A DNA stretch of 64,000 bases from Planctomycetota bacterium (GTDB lineage Bacteria > Planctomycetota > UBA8742 > UBA2392), in assembly GCA_016722065.1 (NCBI GenBank), contig JADKGX010000001.1:744001-808000 (forward strand), read 5' to 3'. The position numbers and the translations under genes are program-made. Positions 9,411 through 18,392 of this stretch are shown here, piece by piece; the stretch's first letter is position 1, and every line of letters begins with the position of its first letter. The notes under the pieces are model-generated. The model did no database searches and was not told where the DNA came from. It saw nothing but the letters and a program-made list of their open reading frames with translations.

Positions 9411-10394
9411 ATGGCAGACCCCGCCGTCAAAGCCGTCAACCTGCGCAAGAACTACGGCGATTTTGTGGCCGTAGACGGCATCGATTTTGAAATCCAGCGC
9501 GGCGAGTGCTTTGGCTTTCTGGGCCCCAACGGCGCGGGCAAAACCACCACGATGCGCATGATTTACCGGGCGTCGCCCGTGGGCTCGGGCAGTTTGCTGA
9601 TTCTGGGCCACGAGGCCGCACAGGGCCACCGCGACCGCGCCATCAAAGGCAGAATCGGGGTAGTGCCGCAGGAAGACAACCTCGATACCGAGCTGACGTT
9701 GCGCGAGAACCTGCAGGTGTTTGCGCGCTTTTACGGGCTGAGCAAAGCACAAGCCGCGACCCGCACCGACGAGTTGCTGGAGTTCGTGCAACTGCGCGAG
9801 AAGGCCGACGCCAAGGCCTTTCAGTTGTCCGGAGGCATGAAGCGCCGGGCGCTGATCGCGCGTGGGCTGCTGGGCGACCCGGAATTGTTGGTGCTGGATG
9901 AACCCACCACCGGACTTGACCCTCAGGCACGCATCAACCTGTGGGAACGACTGCGCGACCTGAAGCGCAAGCAGGCCACGCTGATCCTGACCACGCATTA
10001 CATGGACGAAGCCGAGCAACTGTGCGACCGGCTGGTGATCATGGACAAAGGCAAGATCGTTGCCCAGGGCGCCCCCAAAGCACTGATCCGCGAGCACGTA
10101 AGTTCGCACGTGGTGGAAGTGGCTGTTTCAGCCCAGAGCGGGAGGTTGCAGAGCAACGGTCGCGTAGAAACGCCTGGCGTTTCAAGCGACGGGGTAGTTG
10201 CGTCCGTTAGCGAATTGACCTCCATGGCAAAACGCCACGAACAACACCACGACCGCCTGTTGCTGTACGTAGACAACGGCGAAGAAGTGGTGACGCGCGC
10301 TGCGCAACTGTTGCCCGACGCGGAAACCCTGCTGCGCCGCAGCACGCTGGAAGACGTGTTTTTGAAGATCACCGGGCGAGGGTTGATTGAATGA
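9411..10394 (+). CDS. ABC exporter ATP-binding protein, NodI/DrrA-like
   Basis: A 327-residue ATPase. Walker A is GPNGAGKT (38-45), the signature LSGGMKRR begins at 139, Walker B with catalytic Glu is LLVLDEP (159-165), then the D-loop GLDPQ and a switch His in TTHYMDE. The type of C-terminal extension and the permease that follows place it with the NodI/daunorubicin-type exporters. I chose the ATG at 9411 because homology begins there; the frame upstream is antisense to grpB. Residues about 240-264 are encoded by a palindromic element that also occurs intergenically at 28039-28192. This looks like an in-frame insertion into the non-catalytic C-terminal region. The stop overlaps the permease start by ATGA. 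Confidence 0.92.
   Translation: MADPAVKAVNLRKNYGDFVAVDGIDFEIQRGECFGFLGPNGAGKTTTMRMIYRASPVGSGSLLILGHEAAQGHRDRAIKGRIGVVPQEDNLDTELTLRENLQVFARFYGLSKAQAATRTDELLEFVQLREKADAKAFQLSGGMKRRALIARGLLGDPELLVLDEPTTGLDPQARINLWERLRDLKRKQATLILTTHYMDEAEQLCDRLVIMDKGKIVAQGAPKALIREHVSSHVVEVAVSAQSGRLQSNGRVETPGVSSDGVVASVSELTSMAKRHEQHHDRLLLYVDNGEEVVTRAAQLLPDAETLLRRSTLEDVFLKITGRGLIE
10128..10202 (+). repeat. REP/MITE-like element inserted in frame in the ABC ATPase gene
   Basis: About 75 bp beginning TCAGCCCAGAGCGGGAGG and ending near GACGGGGTAGTTGCG. It aligns over its whole length, with roughly 80-85 percent identity by eye, with the reverse complement of 28192-28119. Shared blocks are AGCAACGGTCGC and CGTTTCAAGCGA-GGGGTAGTT. 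The insert keeps the frame and encodes a Ser/Gly/Val-rich stretch of about 25 residues. Confidence 0.75.
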
Positions 10395-11194
10395 ACCTGC
10401 CCGGCGACATCAACCTTACTACGGCCCTTTCTGTCTGGCGGCGGAACAAGACGGAGTATTCGCATTCGTGGATGACCAACATCCTTCCCAACTTCTTTGA
10501 CCCGGTGCTTTACCTGCTGGGCATGGGGCTTGGTTTGGGCATGTTCGTGGGCCGCGGCGTGGGTGGGCTTACCTACATTGAATACATCGCGCCCGGCCTG
10601 ATGGCCGCCTCGGCGATGCAGGGCGCCAGCTTTGAGACCACCTACAACGTGTTTGTCAAAATGAACTTTGCGCGCCTTTACGACGCCTATCTGGCCACGC
10701 CCGCGCTGATTCAGGACATCGCCTTTGGCGAACTGCTTTGGGCCGTTACGCGCGGGCTGATTTACGGCATGGCGTTCATGATTGTGCTGGGCGGATTCAC
10801 GTTGTTCGGGCATCGCATTCTGATCAGCCCTTTTGCGGTGCTGCTGCCCGTGGCCATGGCGCTTACCGCCACCATGTTCGCACTGATCGGCCTTACGTTC
10901 ACGGCCAGCATTCGCAACATCAACTACTACGGCTTCTACTACACGCTTTGGCTGACGCCGCTGTTTTTGTTCAGCGGGATTTTTTTCCCGCTCAATGACC
11001 CCAAGATCGCCGGCGGCCATGGCGAAACGATTGCCTGGTTCACGCCGCTGTTTCATTGCGTGCGCCTGATGCGCGCCCTGGCGCAAGGCCCGCTGGATTG
11101 GACCCACGCTGCCAGCGCGCTGATTGTGCTTGGCGTGATTGCAGCACTGTTTGTCATTGTGCCCCGCCGCATGCGCCGGCGCATGGTGAGCTGA
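10391..11194 (+). CDS. ABC-2 type permease, NodJ-like
   Basis: A 267-residue membrane protein with about six hydrophobic helices. It is the partner of the ATPase, with which it overlaps by four bases (ATGA), so translation is coupled. Typical ABC-2 features are a central EYIAPGLMAAS region, a long amphipathic stretch after the second helix, and a LFLFSGIFFPL motif near the fifth helix. Together the pair should form a 2+2 exporter for a lipid-linked, glycan or small-molecule substrate. No substrate-synthesis genes lie next to it, so the cargo is unknown. Confidence 0.9.
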   Translation: MNLPGDINLTTALSVWRRNKTEYSHSWMTNILPNFFDPVLYLLGMGLGLGMFVGRGVGGLTYIEYIAPGLMAASAMQGASFETTYNVFVKMNFARLYDAYLATPALIQDIAFGELLWAVTRGLIYGMAFMIVLGGFTLFGHRILISPFAVLLPVAMALTATMFALIGLTFTASIRNINYYGFYYTLWLTPLFLFSGIFFPLNDPKIAGGHGETIAWFTPLFHCVRLMRALAQGPLDWTHAASALIVLGVIAALFVIVPRRMRRRMVS

Positions 11195-11291
11195 ATGGCG
11201 GTTCGGGATCAACAGGCGCAGGTCAGGAACTGCCTTGCGTTGATGCTGAACACTCAACCCTTAACTCTCGACCGGCACTTGCCGCCCTGCC

Positions 11292-12125
11292 ATGATTCCG
11301 CCCATGACTGACCTTGCCGGCAAAACCATGCTGGTCACTGGCGCTGGCGGCGGCATGGGCCGCGAAGTGGCGTTGGCGCTGGCTTTGCGCGGGGCATTCG
11401 TGATCGCCCACGGCCGCAGTGCCCAACGCGTGCAAGCCACGCTGGAAGCAATCGCCCACGCTGGCGGCAAGGCCGAGGCCGCGGCCTTTGACCTTGCCTC
11501 GCTGCAATCGATTCGCGACGGTGCGGCGCTGGTGGTGTCGCGCCACGCCCGGCTGGATGCGCTGGTGAACAACGCCGGCTTCTGGTCTGGCCCGCGTGAA
11601 GTTACGGTTGACGGCTTTGAAAAAACCTGGGCCGTGAACACTCTGGCACCGTTTGCCCTTTGGCAGGCGCTGCTGAAACCACTTCGCGCCGCCAAAGGAC
11701 GGGTAGTCAATGTGGCATCGCTGGAACACAAGAATGGCCGCATACGCTGGGAAGACCTTCAGCGCGAAAGGGGCTTCGGCGCGCGGCCGGCGTACCAGCA
11801 AAGCAAATTGGCACTGGTGATGCTGACCAACGAATTGGCGCGCCGCGAACCGGGCCTGGTTGCCATGAGCCTGCACCCGGGCGTGATAGCGACAGAACTG
11901 TTTCGCAACATGCCCTGGATTGTGGGGCTGGTGATTGGCGCCTTCTGCCCCAGCCCGCAAAAGGGCGCGCGCTGTATCTGGCGCCTCGCCGCAGAGGCGG
12001 AGTTTGCCGGCACCACGGGCGCTTACTTTCACAGGTTCAAGAAACAGCTGCCGCACAAGGATGCCCGGGACCCCGCAAGCTGCGCGCGGCTGTGGGCTGT
12101 GGTGGCCAAGCAGGCCGGGACGTAG
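11292..12125 (+). CDS. SDR-family NAD(P)-dependent oxidoreductase
   Basis: A classical or extended short-chain dehydrogenase of 277 aa. It has a Rossmann TGAGGGMG motif (16-23), an NNAG structural motif (93-96), catalytic Ser143 in VASLEH, and Tyr168-x-x-x-Lys172 in YQQSK. The LHPGVIATEL motif after the active site resembles retinol-dehydrogenase/WWOX-like SDRs. An alternative start at 11304 (MTDLAG) is equally plausible, since neither ATG has a clear ribosome-binding site. It stands about 100 bp after the ABC pair and 13 bp before the TPR gene, so it is probably cotranscribed with the latter. The substrate cannot be predicted. Confidence 0.9.
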   Translation: MIPPMTDLAGKTMLVTGAGGGMGREVALALALRGAFVIAHGRSAQRVQATLEAIAHAGGKAEAAAFDLASLQSIRDGAALVVSRHARLDALVNNAGFWSGPREVTVDGFEKTWAVNTLAPFALWQALLKPLRAAKGRVVNVASLEHKNGRIRWEDLQRERGFGARPAYQQSKLALVMLTNELARREPGLVAMSLHPGVIATELFRNMPWIVGLVIGAFCPSPQKGARCIWRLAAEAEFAGTTGAYFHRFKKQLPHKDARDPASCARLWAVVAKQAGT

Positions 12126-12138
12126 CATCGGAGAAACC

Positions 12139-13329
12139 ATGGCGCATGCGCAGATTGACCAGGCACTTGAGCTGCTTTACTCCGGTGACACGGCCGGCGC
12201 GGAAGTGCTGTTGCAGGAGGCCGGCCACGGCAAACTGGAGCCCCCCGCCCAACTGCCGCCGCTGGATCAGGCGGCGTTCTTTGAAGCCCTGGGCGGCATT
12301 GCGCTTTCCAAACAGGACGGCCCAGGCGCAGAAGCCGCGTTTCGGCGCATGATTGCGCTGGAAGAACAGGGCGGCGCCGACAAATCCGGCCACGCCACCA
12401 GCTATGCCAAGCTAGCCGAGTCCCTGCTGGTGGCCGACAAGCACGATGCTTCGCTGGCCGAATTCACCAAGGCCCTGACCATGAAGGAAGCCGCTGGCGC
12501 GGCCCCCACCACGCTGCTGAACCTGCTGTATCGCTTTGCCGACGCGCTGTTTCGCAAGGGCAAGTTCAAGGACGCCGCTTCGCACTTTGACAAGGCCATT
12601 CATTACGCCGAAAAATCCGGCGCGGATTTCACCACACTGGCCAACCTGGCCATGTACCACGCCGAAGCCCTGAAACACTACACCGCGCCGCTGTTTGGCA
12701 GCGTACGCATGCAAAAACAGATGCAGGGCAAGAGCGTGCCGCCCCAGGTGCTGCTGCTGGAGCAACAACTGGAGGGCCAGTACAAACAGGCCGTGGCGCT
12801 TTACCAAAAAGCAGCAGACCTGGCTGAAAAAGCAGCCATGACCCCCGAGTTCAAGCTTGCCATCGCGCGTGCACTGGGCGAACTGCACAGCGACGCCGGC
12901 CGCCCGGTAAAGGCCGTCATGGCCCGCAAAAAGGTCATCGAGACCGCCGAGAAACTCAAGCTCGACACCCAAGAACTGGGCTTCATGTATCACGGACTGG
13001 GCGAAAGCACCAAGGCCATGAACCAGCCCGCTGAAGCCGCCGAGTGCTACCGCAAAGCCATCGCGTTGAAGGAAAAGGCCAAGGTTGATGCCGCAAGCCT
13101 GGGCAAAAGCTGGTATTCGCTGGGCGAATGTCTGGGAGAGACGAAGAAGCTGGAAGCGGCCCTGGAAGCATTCACAAAGGCCCGCGACCTTGAGGACAAC
13201 TCGGGCGCGACCGACGAAAACCACAAGATGCGCCGCAAGAAGTACTGGGGTGCTGTGGCCATCGTGTTGCAGGCAACGGGCAAGGAAGCCGAGGCCAAGG
13301 AAGCCCAAAAGAAAGCTGATACGATCTAG
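12139..13329 (+). CDS. Tetratricopeptide-repeat protein
   Basis: A 396-residue soluble protein without signal peptide, made almost entirely of TPR-like helical pairs. Examples are ATSYAKLAESLLVADKHD, then LYRFADALFRKGKFKDAA and MYHGLGESTKAMNQPAEAAE. TPRs mediate protein-protein contacts, and nothing here indicates a partner. The frame is open upstream to 11935, but that part is antisense or out of frame to the SDR gene. The ATG at 12139 follows GGAGAAACC and gives a clean N-terminus. The next gene, moxR, begins 44 bp beyond the stop. TPR proteins are common companions of MoxR/Bat systems, so a shared role is possible. Confidence 0.85.
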   Translation: MAHAQIDQALELLYSGDTAGAEVLLQEAGHGKLEPPAQLPPLDQAAFFEALGGIALSKQDGPGAEAAFRRMIALEEQGGADKSGHATSYAKLAESLLVADKHDASLAEFTKALTMKEAAGAAPTTLLNLLYRFADALFRKGKFKDAASHFDKAIHYAEKSGADFTTLANLAMYHAEALKHYTAPLFGSVRMQKQMQGKSVPPQVLLLEQQLEGQYKQAVALYQKAADLAEKAAMTPEFKLAIARALGELHSDAGRPVKAVMARKKVIETAEKLKLDTQELGFMYHGLGESTKAMNQPAEAAECYRKAIALKEKAKVDAASLGKSWYSLGECLGETKKLEAALEAFTKARDLEDNSGATDENHKMRRKKYWGAVAIVLQATGKEAEAKEAQKKADTI

Positions 13330-13373
13330 CACTCTGTTCCAAACCGTCTGCCGGGCGTATCGTTAACAGACTC

Positions 13374-14306
13374 ATGACTGCTGAACTTGCCAGCAAACTG
13401 GCCACACAGTTGTCTCGCGCGTTGATCGGCAAGCCCGAGGTCGTGCGCCTTTTGCTGACCGGGCTGTTTGCCCGCGGCCACGTGCTGATTGAGGACATGC
13501 CCGGGCTTGGCAAGACCACCCTGGCGCGGGCGCTGGCGCGGGCCATCAACTGCGATTTCAAGCGCGTGCAATTCACGCCCGACCTGCTGCCCACGGACAT
13601 CATTGGCACCAGCGTATACCGCCAGCAGGACGGCACCTTTGAATGGCGGGCCGGGCCGATCTTCACCAACATTCTGCTGGCCGACGAAATCAACCGTGCC
13701 ACGCCGCGCACGCAATCGGCGCTGCTGGAAGCCATGGGCGAGTTGCAGATCAGCGCGGAAGGCACCACCCACAAGCTTTCCAGACCCTTCTTTGTGGTGG
13801 CAACCCAGAACCCGATTGAGCATGCGGGCACCTACCCGCTGCCCGAATCGCAACTGGACCGCTTCATGCTGAAGTTTGATGTCGGCTACCCCGGCGCCGA
13901 CGACGAAAAGCGCATTCTGTTTGAGCACGCCGCCGCCGATACGTTGCAGAACATTGAACAGGTGCTGTCGCGCGAAGAAGTGCTGGTGGTTCAGGAAGCC
14001 GCCAAGAAGGTGCGCGTGGAGCCCGCCATTGCGGATTACATTCTCGAGATCGTCAACGAAACACGCAACAACCCCAAGCTGGTCAGCGGCGTCAGCCCGC
14101 GCGGTTCGGTGGCGTTGTTCCGCGCCGCCCAGGCCCATGCCTTGATTGAAAACCGCGATTACGTGGTACCCGACGACATCAAGGCCCTGGCCGTGGCTGT
14201 GCTGGCCCACAGGGTCATTGAGCGCGCCAGCTTTGACCGCCGCGGCGGCAAGTCAGGCCAGGAGATCATCCGCAAGATTCTGGCCAAAGTGGCCGTGACA
14301 GCCTGA
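13374..14306 (+). CDS. MoxR-family AAA+ ATPase
   Basis: A 310-residue MoxR ATPase. Walker A is MPGLGKTTL (42-50) and Walker B is LLADEINRA (101-109). Downstream come the sensor-1 ATQNP motif, an EAGTYPLPE-like segment (HAGTYPLPE) and a SGVSPRG sensor-2 region, all standard for the family. MoxR proteins act as chaperone-like ATPases and are usually encoded beside DUF58 and VWA/BatA genes. Here those partners lie some 23-25 kb away at 37356-39613 on the other strand, so the module is split. A strong bidirectional terminator follows. Confidence 0.92.
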   Translation: MTAELASKLATQLSRALIGKPEVVRLLLTGLFARGHVLIEDMPGLGKTTLARALARAINCDFKRVQFTPDLLPTDIIGTSVYRQQDGTFEWRAGPIFTNILLADEINRATPRTQSALLEAMGELQISAEGTTHKLSRPFFVVATQNPIEHAGTYPLPESQLDRFMLKFDVGYPGADDEKRILFEHAAADTLQNIEQVLSREEVLVVQEAAKKVRVEPAIADYILEIVNETRNNPKLVSGVSPRGSVALFRAAQAHALIENRDYVVPDDIKALAVAVLAHRVIERASFDRRGGKSGQEIIRKILAKVAVTA

Positions 14307-14312
14307 GCCTGT

Positions 14313-16357
14313 TTACAACCGTCAACGAAAACGGCCCGCCGGTTGGCGGGCCGTTTGGTGTTTCCTTGTTGCCTATGCCTTGCGGCGGCGCAGGCGCGTC
14401 GCTGCCATGGCACTGATGCCCAGCAGGCCCAGCAGGGCCCACTGGCTGGTCGCGCTGGTCGTGGCCGACACCGCACAGCCGTTGTCGTTGGCCTTGCCGC
14501 TGTTGGGGTCTACCTGGATCTGCAGGGCAAAGGACTTCTCGTTGGTCGCGCCGGTCATGTCCGTGACCCGGATAACCACGTTGGTCGTGCTGCCAAAGCC
14601 ACTGGGCGTGCCGGTGATGCTGCCGCCCGGCAGCAGGCTCAGGCCTGCCGGCAGCGTGCCGCTGTACAGCGACCAGGTGTACGGCGCTGTGCCGTTGACC
14701 GCGTCCAGCGAGGCCGCATAGCTGTGGCCCGTCACCGCACCCGGCAGCGTCACGGTCGTGATCGCTACCGCATTGGTATCCGTGCCCGTGCCCATGAACC
14801 GGATGATGTACGGCGAAGGACGGCCCGGGTCATTGTGCGTGATCTCAATCTGGCAGTCCTTGACACCTGCCAGGCTTGGGTCAAACACCACGTCGAACTG
14901 CGTGTTGGCACCAGGCGCCAGCGTCGTGACATACCCGCTGGTGCTCAAGCCAAAGTCCGCAAAGTTCACACCCGTCTTGTTCGGCATCGACAGCGTCAGG
15001 TTCAGGTTGCCCGAGTTCACAATCGAAATCACCAGCGGGAACGTGTTGCCCGCGTTGACGTCGATGGAACCAAGGTCGCGGCTGCCGCCCGGCACCGCAG
15101 CAGCACCACTGGTGATCATCGGGCCGATGTAGCTGCCCTCACGTACTTCCACCACCGGCGCGTTCAGCACCGCGTTGCCCGTCACGTTCAGCACAAACGG
15201 CGTGCCCGTGCCCGAGTCATTGTGCGTGAACTGGATGATGCCTGTCTTGGTGCCCGCGCTGGTCGGGTCAAACGTGATCGTGAATGTCGCGCTGGCACCC
15301 ACCGCAATCGTGCCCGCAAAACCGGCCGATTGCAGCTGGAACTCCGTCGTTGCCGGCGTGAAGCTGGGTGCACTTACCGTCAGCGCCGCAGAGCCCGTGT
15401 TCTCAATGTAGATCGTGCGCGCAGCCGTCGGGCCTGCGTTCACATCCTGGTTGCCAAAGTCCAGCAACCCCGTCGCAGGCGCTGGGTTCGCAAGAACCGG
15501 GCCGCCCGCGTTGGTCTCATGCGCCACCAGAATCGGGGCCGTGCTTACACCCACACCCTTGACGTTGACAATGAACGGCGTGGTCTGCGTTGTGTCGTCG
15601 TGGGTAAACGAGATCGTGGCTGTCTTGGTACCCGTAGATGTCGGGTCAAAGGCCACCGTGAACGAGGTGGTCGCACCCGGTGCCAAGGCACCAGCGGTGA
15701 ACCCGGTCGTGTCCAGAATGAACTCGCCCGGCGTTGTGCCACCGATCGTGGGCAGGCCACGTTCAGCGCCACGCCACCGGAACTCAGGATGTTGATCGTG
15801 ATCGCCGGTGTCGCGCCGCCGGCCACCAGCTGGTTGCCAAAGTCGCGCAAGCCCGCTGCGGCCGCGTTGTGCGTAAACGGAGCGCCCGGCGCCGTGCCTT
15901 CCGACACCGTCATGCCCGCCACCGTCGACGTCGTGCCGTTGCCCAGCACAGGAATGTAGTACGGGCTGGGTTGGCCTGTGTCCGTGTGCGGCAGGCGAAC
16001 GTAGGCGTCCTTGCTGCCCACGCTGGTCGGGTCAAAGGCCACCGTGAACGTCGTGCTTTGGCCCGCTGTCAGACCGCTTTGCAGGCCCGTGGAGTCCACC
16101 ACAAACTGGTTCCACCAGTTGCCGCCTGTGTCAGGCGTGCTGATGTTCAACTGGCCCGTACCCGTGTTCTTGATGAAGATCGTGATCGAGCCACTGGGAC
16201 CAGCGTTGATGTCCTGGTTACCAAAATCGCGCGGCGTGCCTGTGGGCGACTGGTTGTGCGGTATCACAGGACCCGTGGCCGAACCCAGACGCACTTCAAT
16301 GTCCGGGTTGGGCACGATCGCCTCACCCTTGAGGTTCACCTCAAACGGTGATGTCCC
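14313..16357. repeat. Duplicated segment, copy A (about 2.05 kb identical)
   Basis: Matches 18393-20438 base for base as far as I could compare by eye, apart from a single missing C at 15757-15758. From 16358 onward scattered substitutions appear, and beyond about 16770 the copies diverge clearly. The sharp left edge lies just outside the shared terminator. Confidence 0.9.
14329..14356. terminator. Bidirectional terminator between moxR and copy A
   Basis: A perfect 12-bp stem AAACGGCCCGCC / GGCGGGCCGTTT with tetraloop GGTT. It is followed by TTTTCGTTG on the minus strand and lies just past both convergent stops. An identical copy occurs at 18409-18436. Confidence 0.88.
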
Positions 16358-18061
16358 GGAACCGGTTGCGTTGTGCGGCAGGTTGAACGTGGCCGTACTG
16401 ATGCCCACCGTCGTGCGGTAGAACGTGATCGTGATCGTCGTGCTTTGACCCACCGGCAGCGGGTTCACAAAGCTTGACGTGTTGATGTAGAAGTCGTTGG
16501 GCTGCGCACCGGTCTTGGTGTAGGCACCAAAGGTAATGTTCGCCGGGCCGTTGTTGGTGATGTACAGGTTCAACGGCGCAGACACCGTGCTGGCGTTGAT
16601 CTGGCCAAAGTCCCGCGCACCGCCCACGGCCTGGTTGTCAGTGATGATCGCACCCGTCGGGCCGCCTTCACGCACCACCATGTCCGGGCCCGGCTGTTCA
16701 ATCTTCAAGTCGTCAATGCACCAGCCCGTGTGCAGCGTGGCCCCCGTGGGGCCGATGCCAAAACGAACCTGCACCGTCGCCGCGCCCGCGGCCACCGAGG
16801 TCAGGTCGTAGTACACCGAGGTCCAGGCTGTGTCCTTGTAGGTCGTGCCACCGGTGCTTTGCCACACGTTGGTCCAGGTGGTGCCGTTGTTGGTCACCTG
16901 GATCGTGCCGCCGCCGTTGGGGCAATCCAATGCCAGCCCCATGAAGCGCCAGAAGCTCAAACGCACCGTCGTGGCCGTTGAGCAGTTCACCATCGGCGAA
17001 ACCGCCCAGTTCGTGCCCGACATGTTGATGGTGTAGTTGCCGCCAATCGTGTCGCCCAGAATGAAGTTGTCGGTCGTGGCCGCTGTATGGTCCGTGCCCG
17101 GTTCTTCGCGGTTGGGGCTGGTGGCCGTGTACGCCACCGCCACAGAACGCTGCCAGGTGGAACCCAACTGCCAACCCGTGAACGTCGAGAAGTCATCATT
17201 GAAAGGCAAAGCCGCAGGCGGTGGAACCACCGTGATCTGGTAGTCGCCCTGCGCCTGGTCAGGTGTTGGTGACTTGCTGTCCAGCACCCTTACCGTGAAG
17301 TTGTAAACGCCGGTCGTGGTGGGCGTGCCTGAAATGACCAGCCCGAAGTTGGGCGAGCCCTGCGGTGCAGCGGTCAACCCCGGCGGCAGTGAGCCGGCAA
17401 TCAGGTACGTCGGGTTGCCCTGCCAGTTGTACGGGGTGGTGCCGTTGGTGGCTGTGATTACCGTGTTGTAAGCAGAGTTGACTGCACCCGTAGGAAGCGG
17501 CGAACCAGTGCCCAGGGCAAAGCCCATGTTCACCAGGTAGTCCTCAACCTCTCCGTAATAGCACTGCACGGTGGCAGAGGTGGCAGGGCTGTAACCGTAA
17601 TACTCGGTGCGGATGCGCATGCGCTTGAGGCCACCCACGCCGGTTGGCGGGGTAAATGTCAGCGTGCCGGTTGCGCCGTTGTTGATCGTGGTAATCTGCG
17701 CCACGCGCTCGTTGGTATCGTTGAAGGCGCCGTTGTTGTCGTAATCGATCCAGATCACCGCGTTCACCGGGTAACTCTGGCCGATTGTCAACTCCACGGA
17801 ATGTTGCTGTCCCGGCACAAGGTTGCCCGGCGTGACGGAACCATAGAACGTGTTGTAGGGCGAAGCGCTGGCGCCACTGGCGTTGGACATCAACGTCGTG
17901 GTGCCGCGCTTGAGCACAAAGTTGGTGATGTGCATGCCCAACTGCGTGCCATAGTAGTACGTGCCGTCGGCATAGCCGGTTTGCGGCGGCGCCGCATTCA
18001 GCGCGCCGGCGGCCAAGGCGGCAATCATGCCAACCACGGCCAGGTATCCAGTAACCTTCAT
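14373..18061 (-). pseudogene. Giant GEVED / choice-of-anchor-D secreted protein, copy A, frameshifted
   Basis: Two open frames form one gene paralogous to 18453-22148. The start at 18061 (MKVTGYLAVVG) has an extended GGAGGAGG 5 nt upstream, followed by a signal peptide ending near LNAAPP. Then come a GEVED-like domain (YYGEVEDYLVNMG), an Ig-like putative cadherin/He_PIG segment (LPTGAVNSAYNTVI / GSLPPGLTAA), a jelly-roll domain with MGLALDCPNGGGT, and several choice-of-anchor-D repeats (xxRDFGxxxxxAG / TFTVAFDPTS). A missing C at 15757-15758, relative to copy B, shifts the frame. The product would end after about 840 residues and lose the last repeats and the C-terminal Gly-Cys/TM/Arg sorting tail. 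The downstream part remains open in the correct frame, so the lesion is recent or a sequencing error. Confidence 0.8.
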
Positions 18062-18128
18062 CTCAGCCTCCTCCACGGGACTGCCCACAGTTTTGCGACT
18101 GCCTATGCAATCGCACTACATAACCCAC

Positions 18129-18180
18129 CAGCCACCCTTGAACTCAGGCGTTCCTCAACGCCTGGCCAGTGCGGTGGCTG
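18129..18180 (-). promoter_or_regulatory. Structured leader upstream of copy A
   Basis: Nested inverted repeats: outer CAGCCACC (18129-18136) with GGTGGCTG (18173-18180), inner CAGGCGTT (18145-18152) with AACGCCTG (18157-18164) around a CCTC loop, which reads GAGG on the transcript. It starts about 70 nt upstream of the start codon. The same fold and core sequence recur upstream of copy B (22204-22248). Confidence 0.55.
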
Positions 18181-18392
18181 AGACCAGATCCATCATGTCG
18201 TGTTCTACGCGCTGTGAAGTCTATCCCATCATCTGCAATATTCCAAGGTCTTTCAGCATGCATGGTGTATGAATTCAGGCCAACCGCAGGTCCGAAGTCA
18301 CGACACAACTACTTTCAACTTCAAGCTTTGTGTGTTTCCTGTCGTGTCTCATTTTACCTGTGATGCAACGCATGTAGTGAATCCAGCAATGC

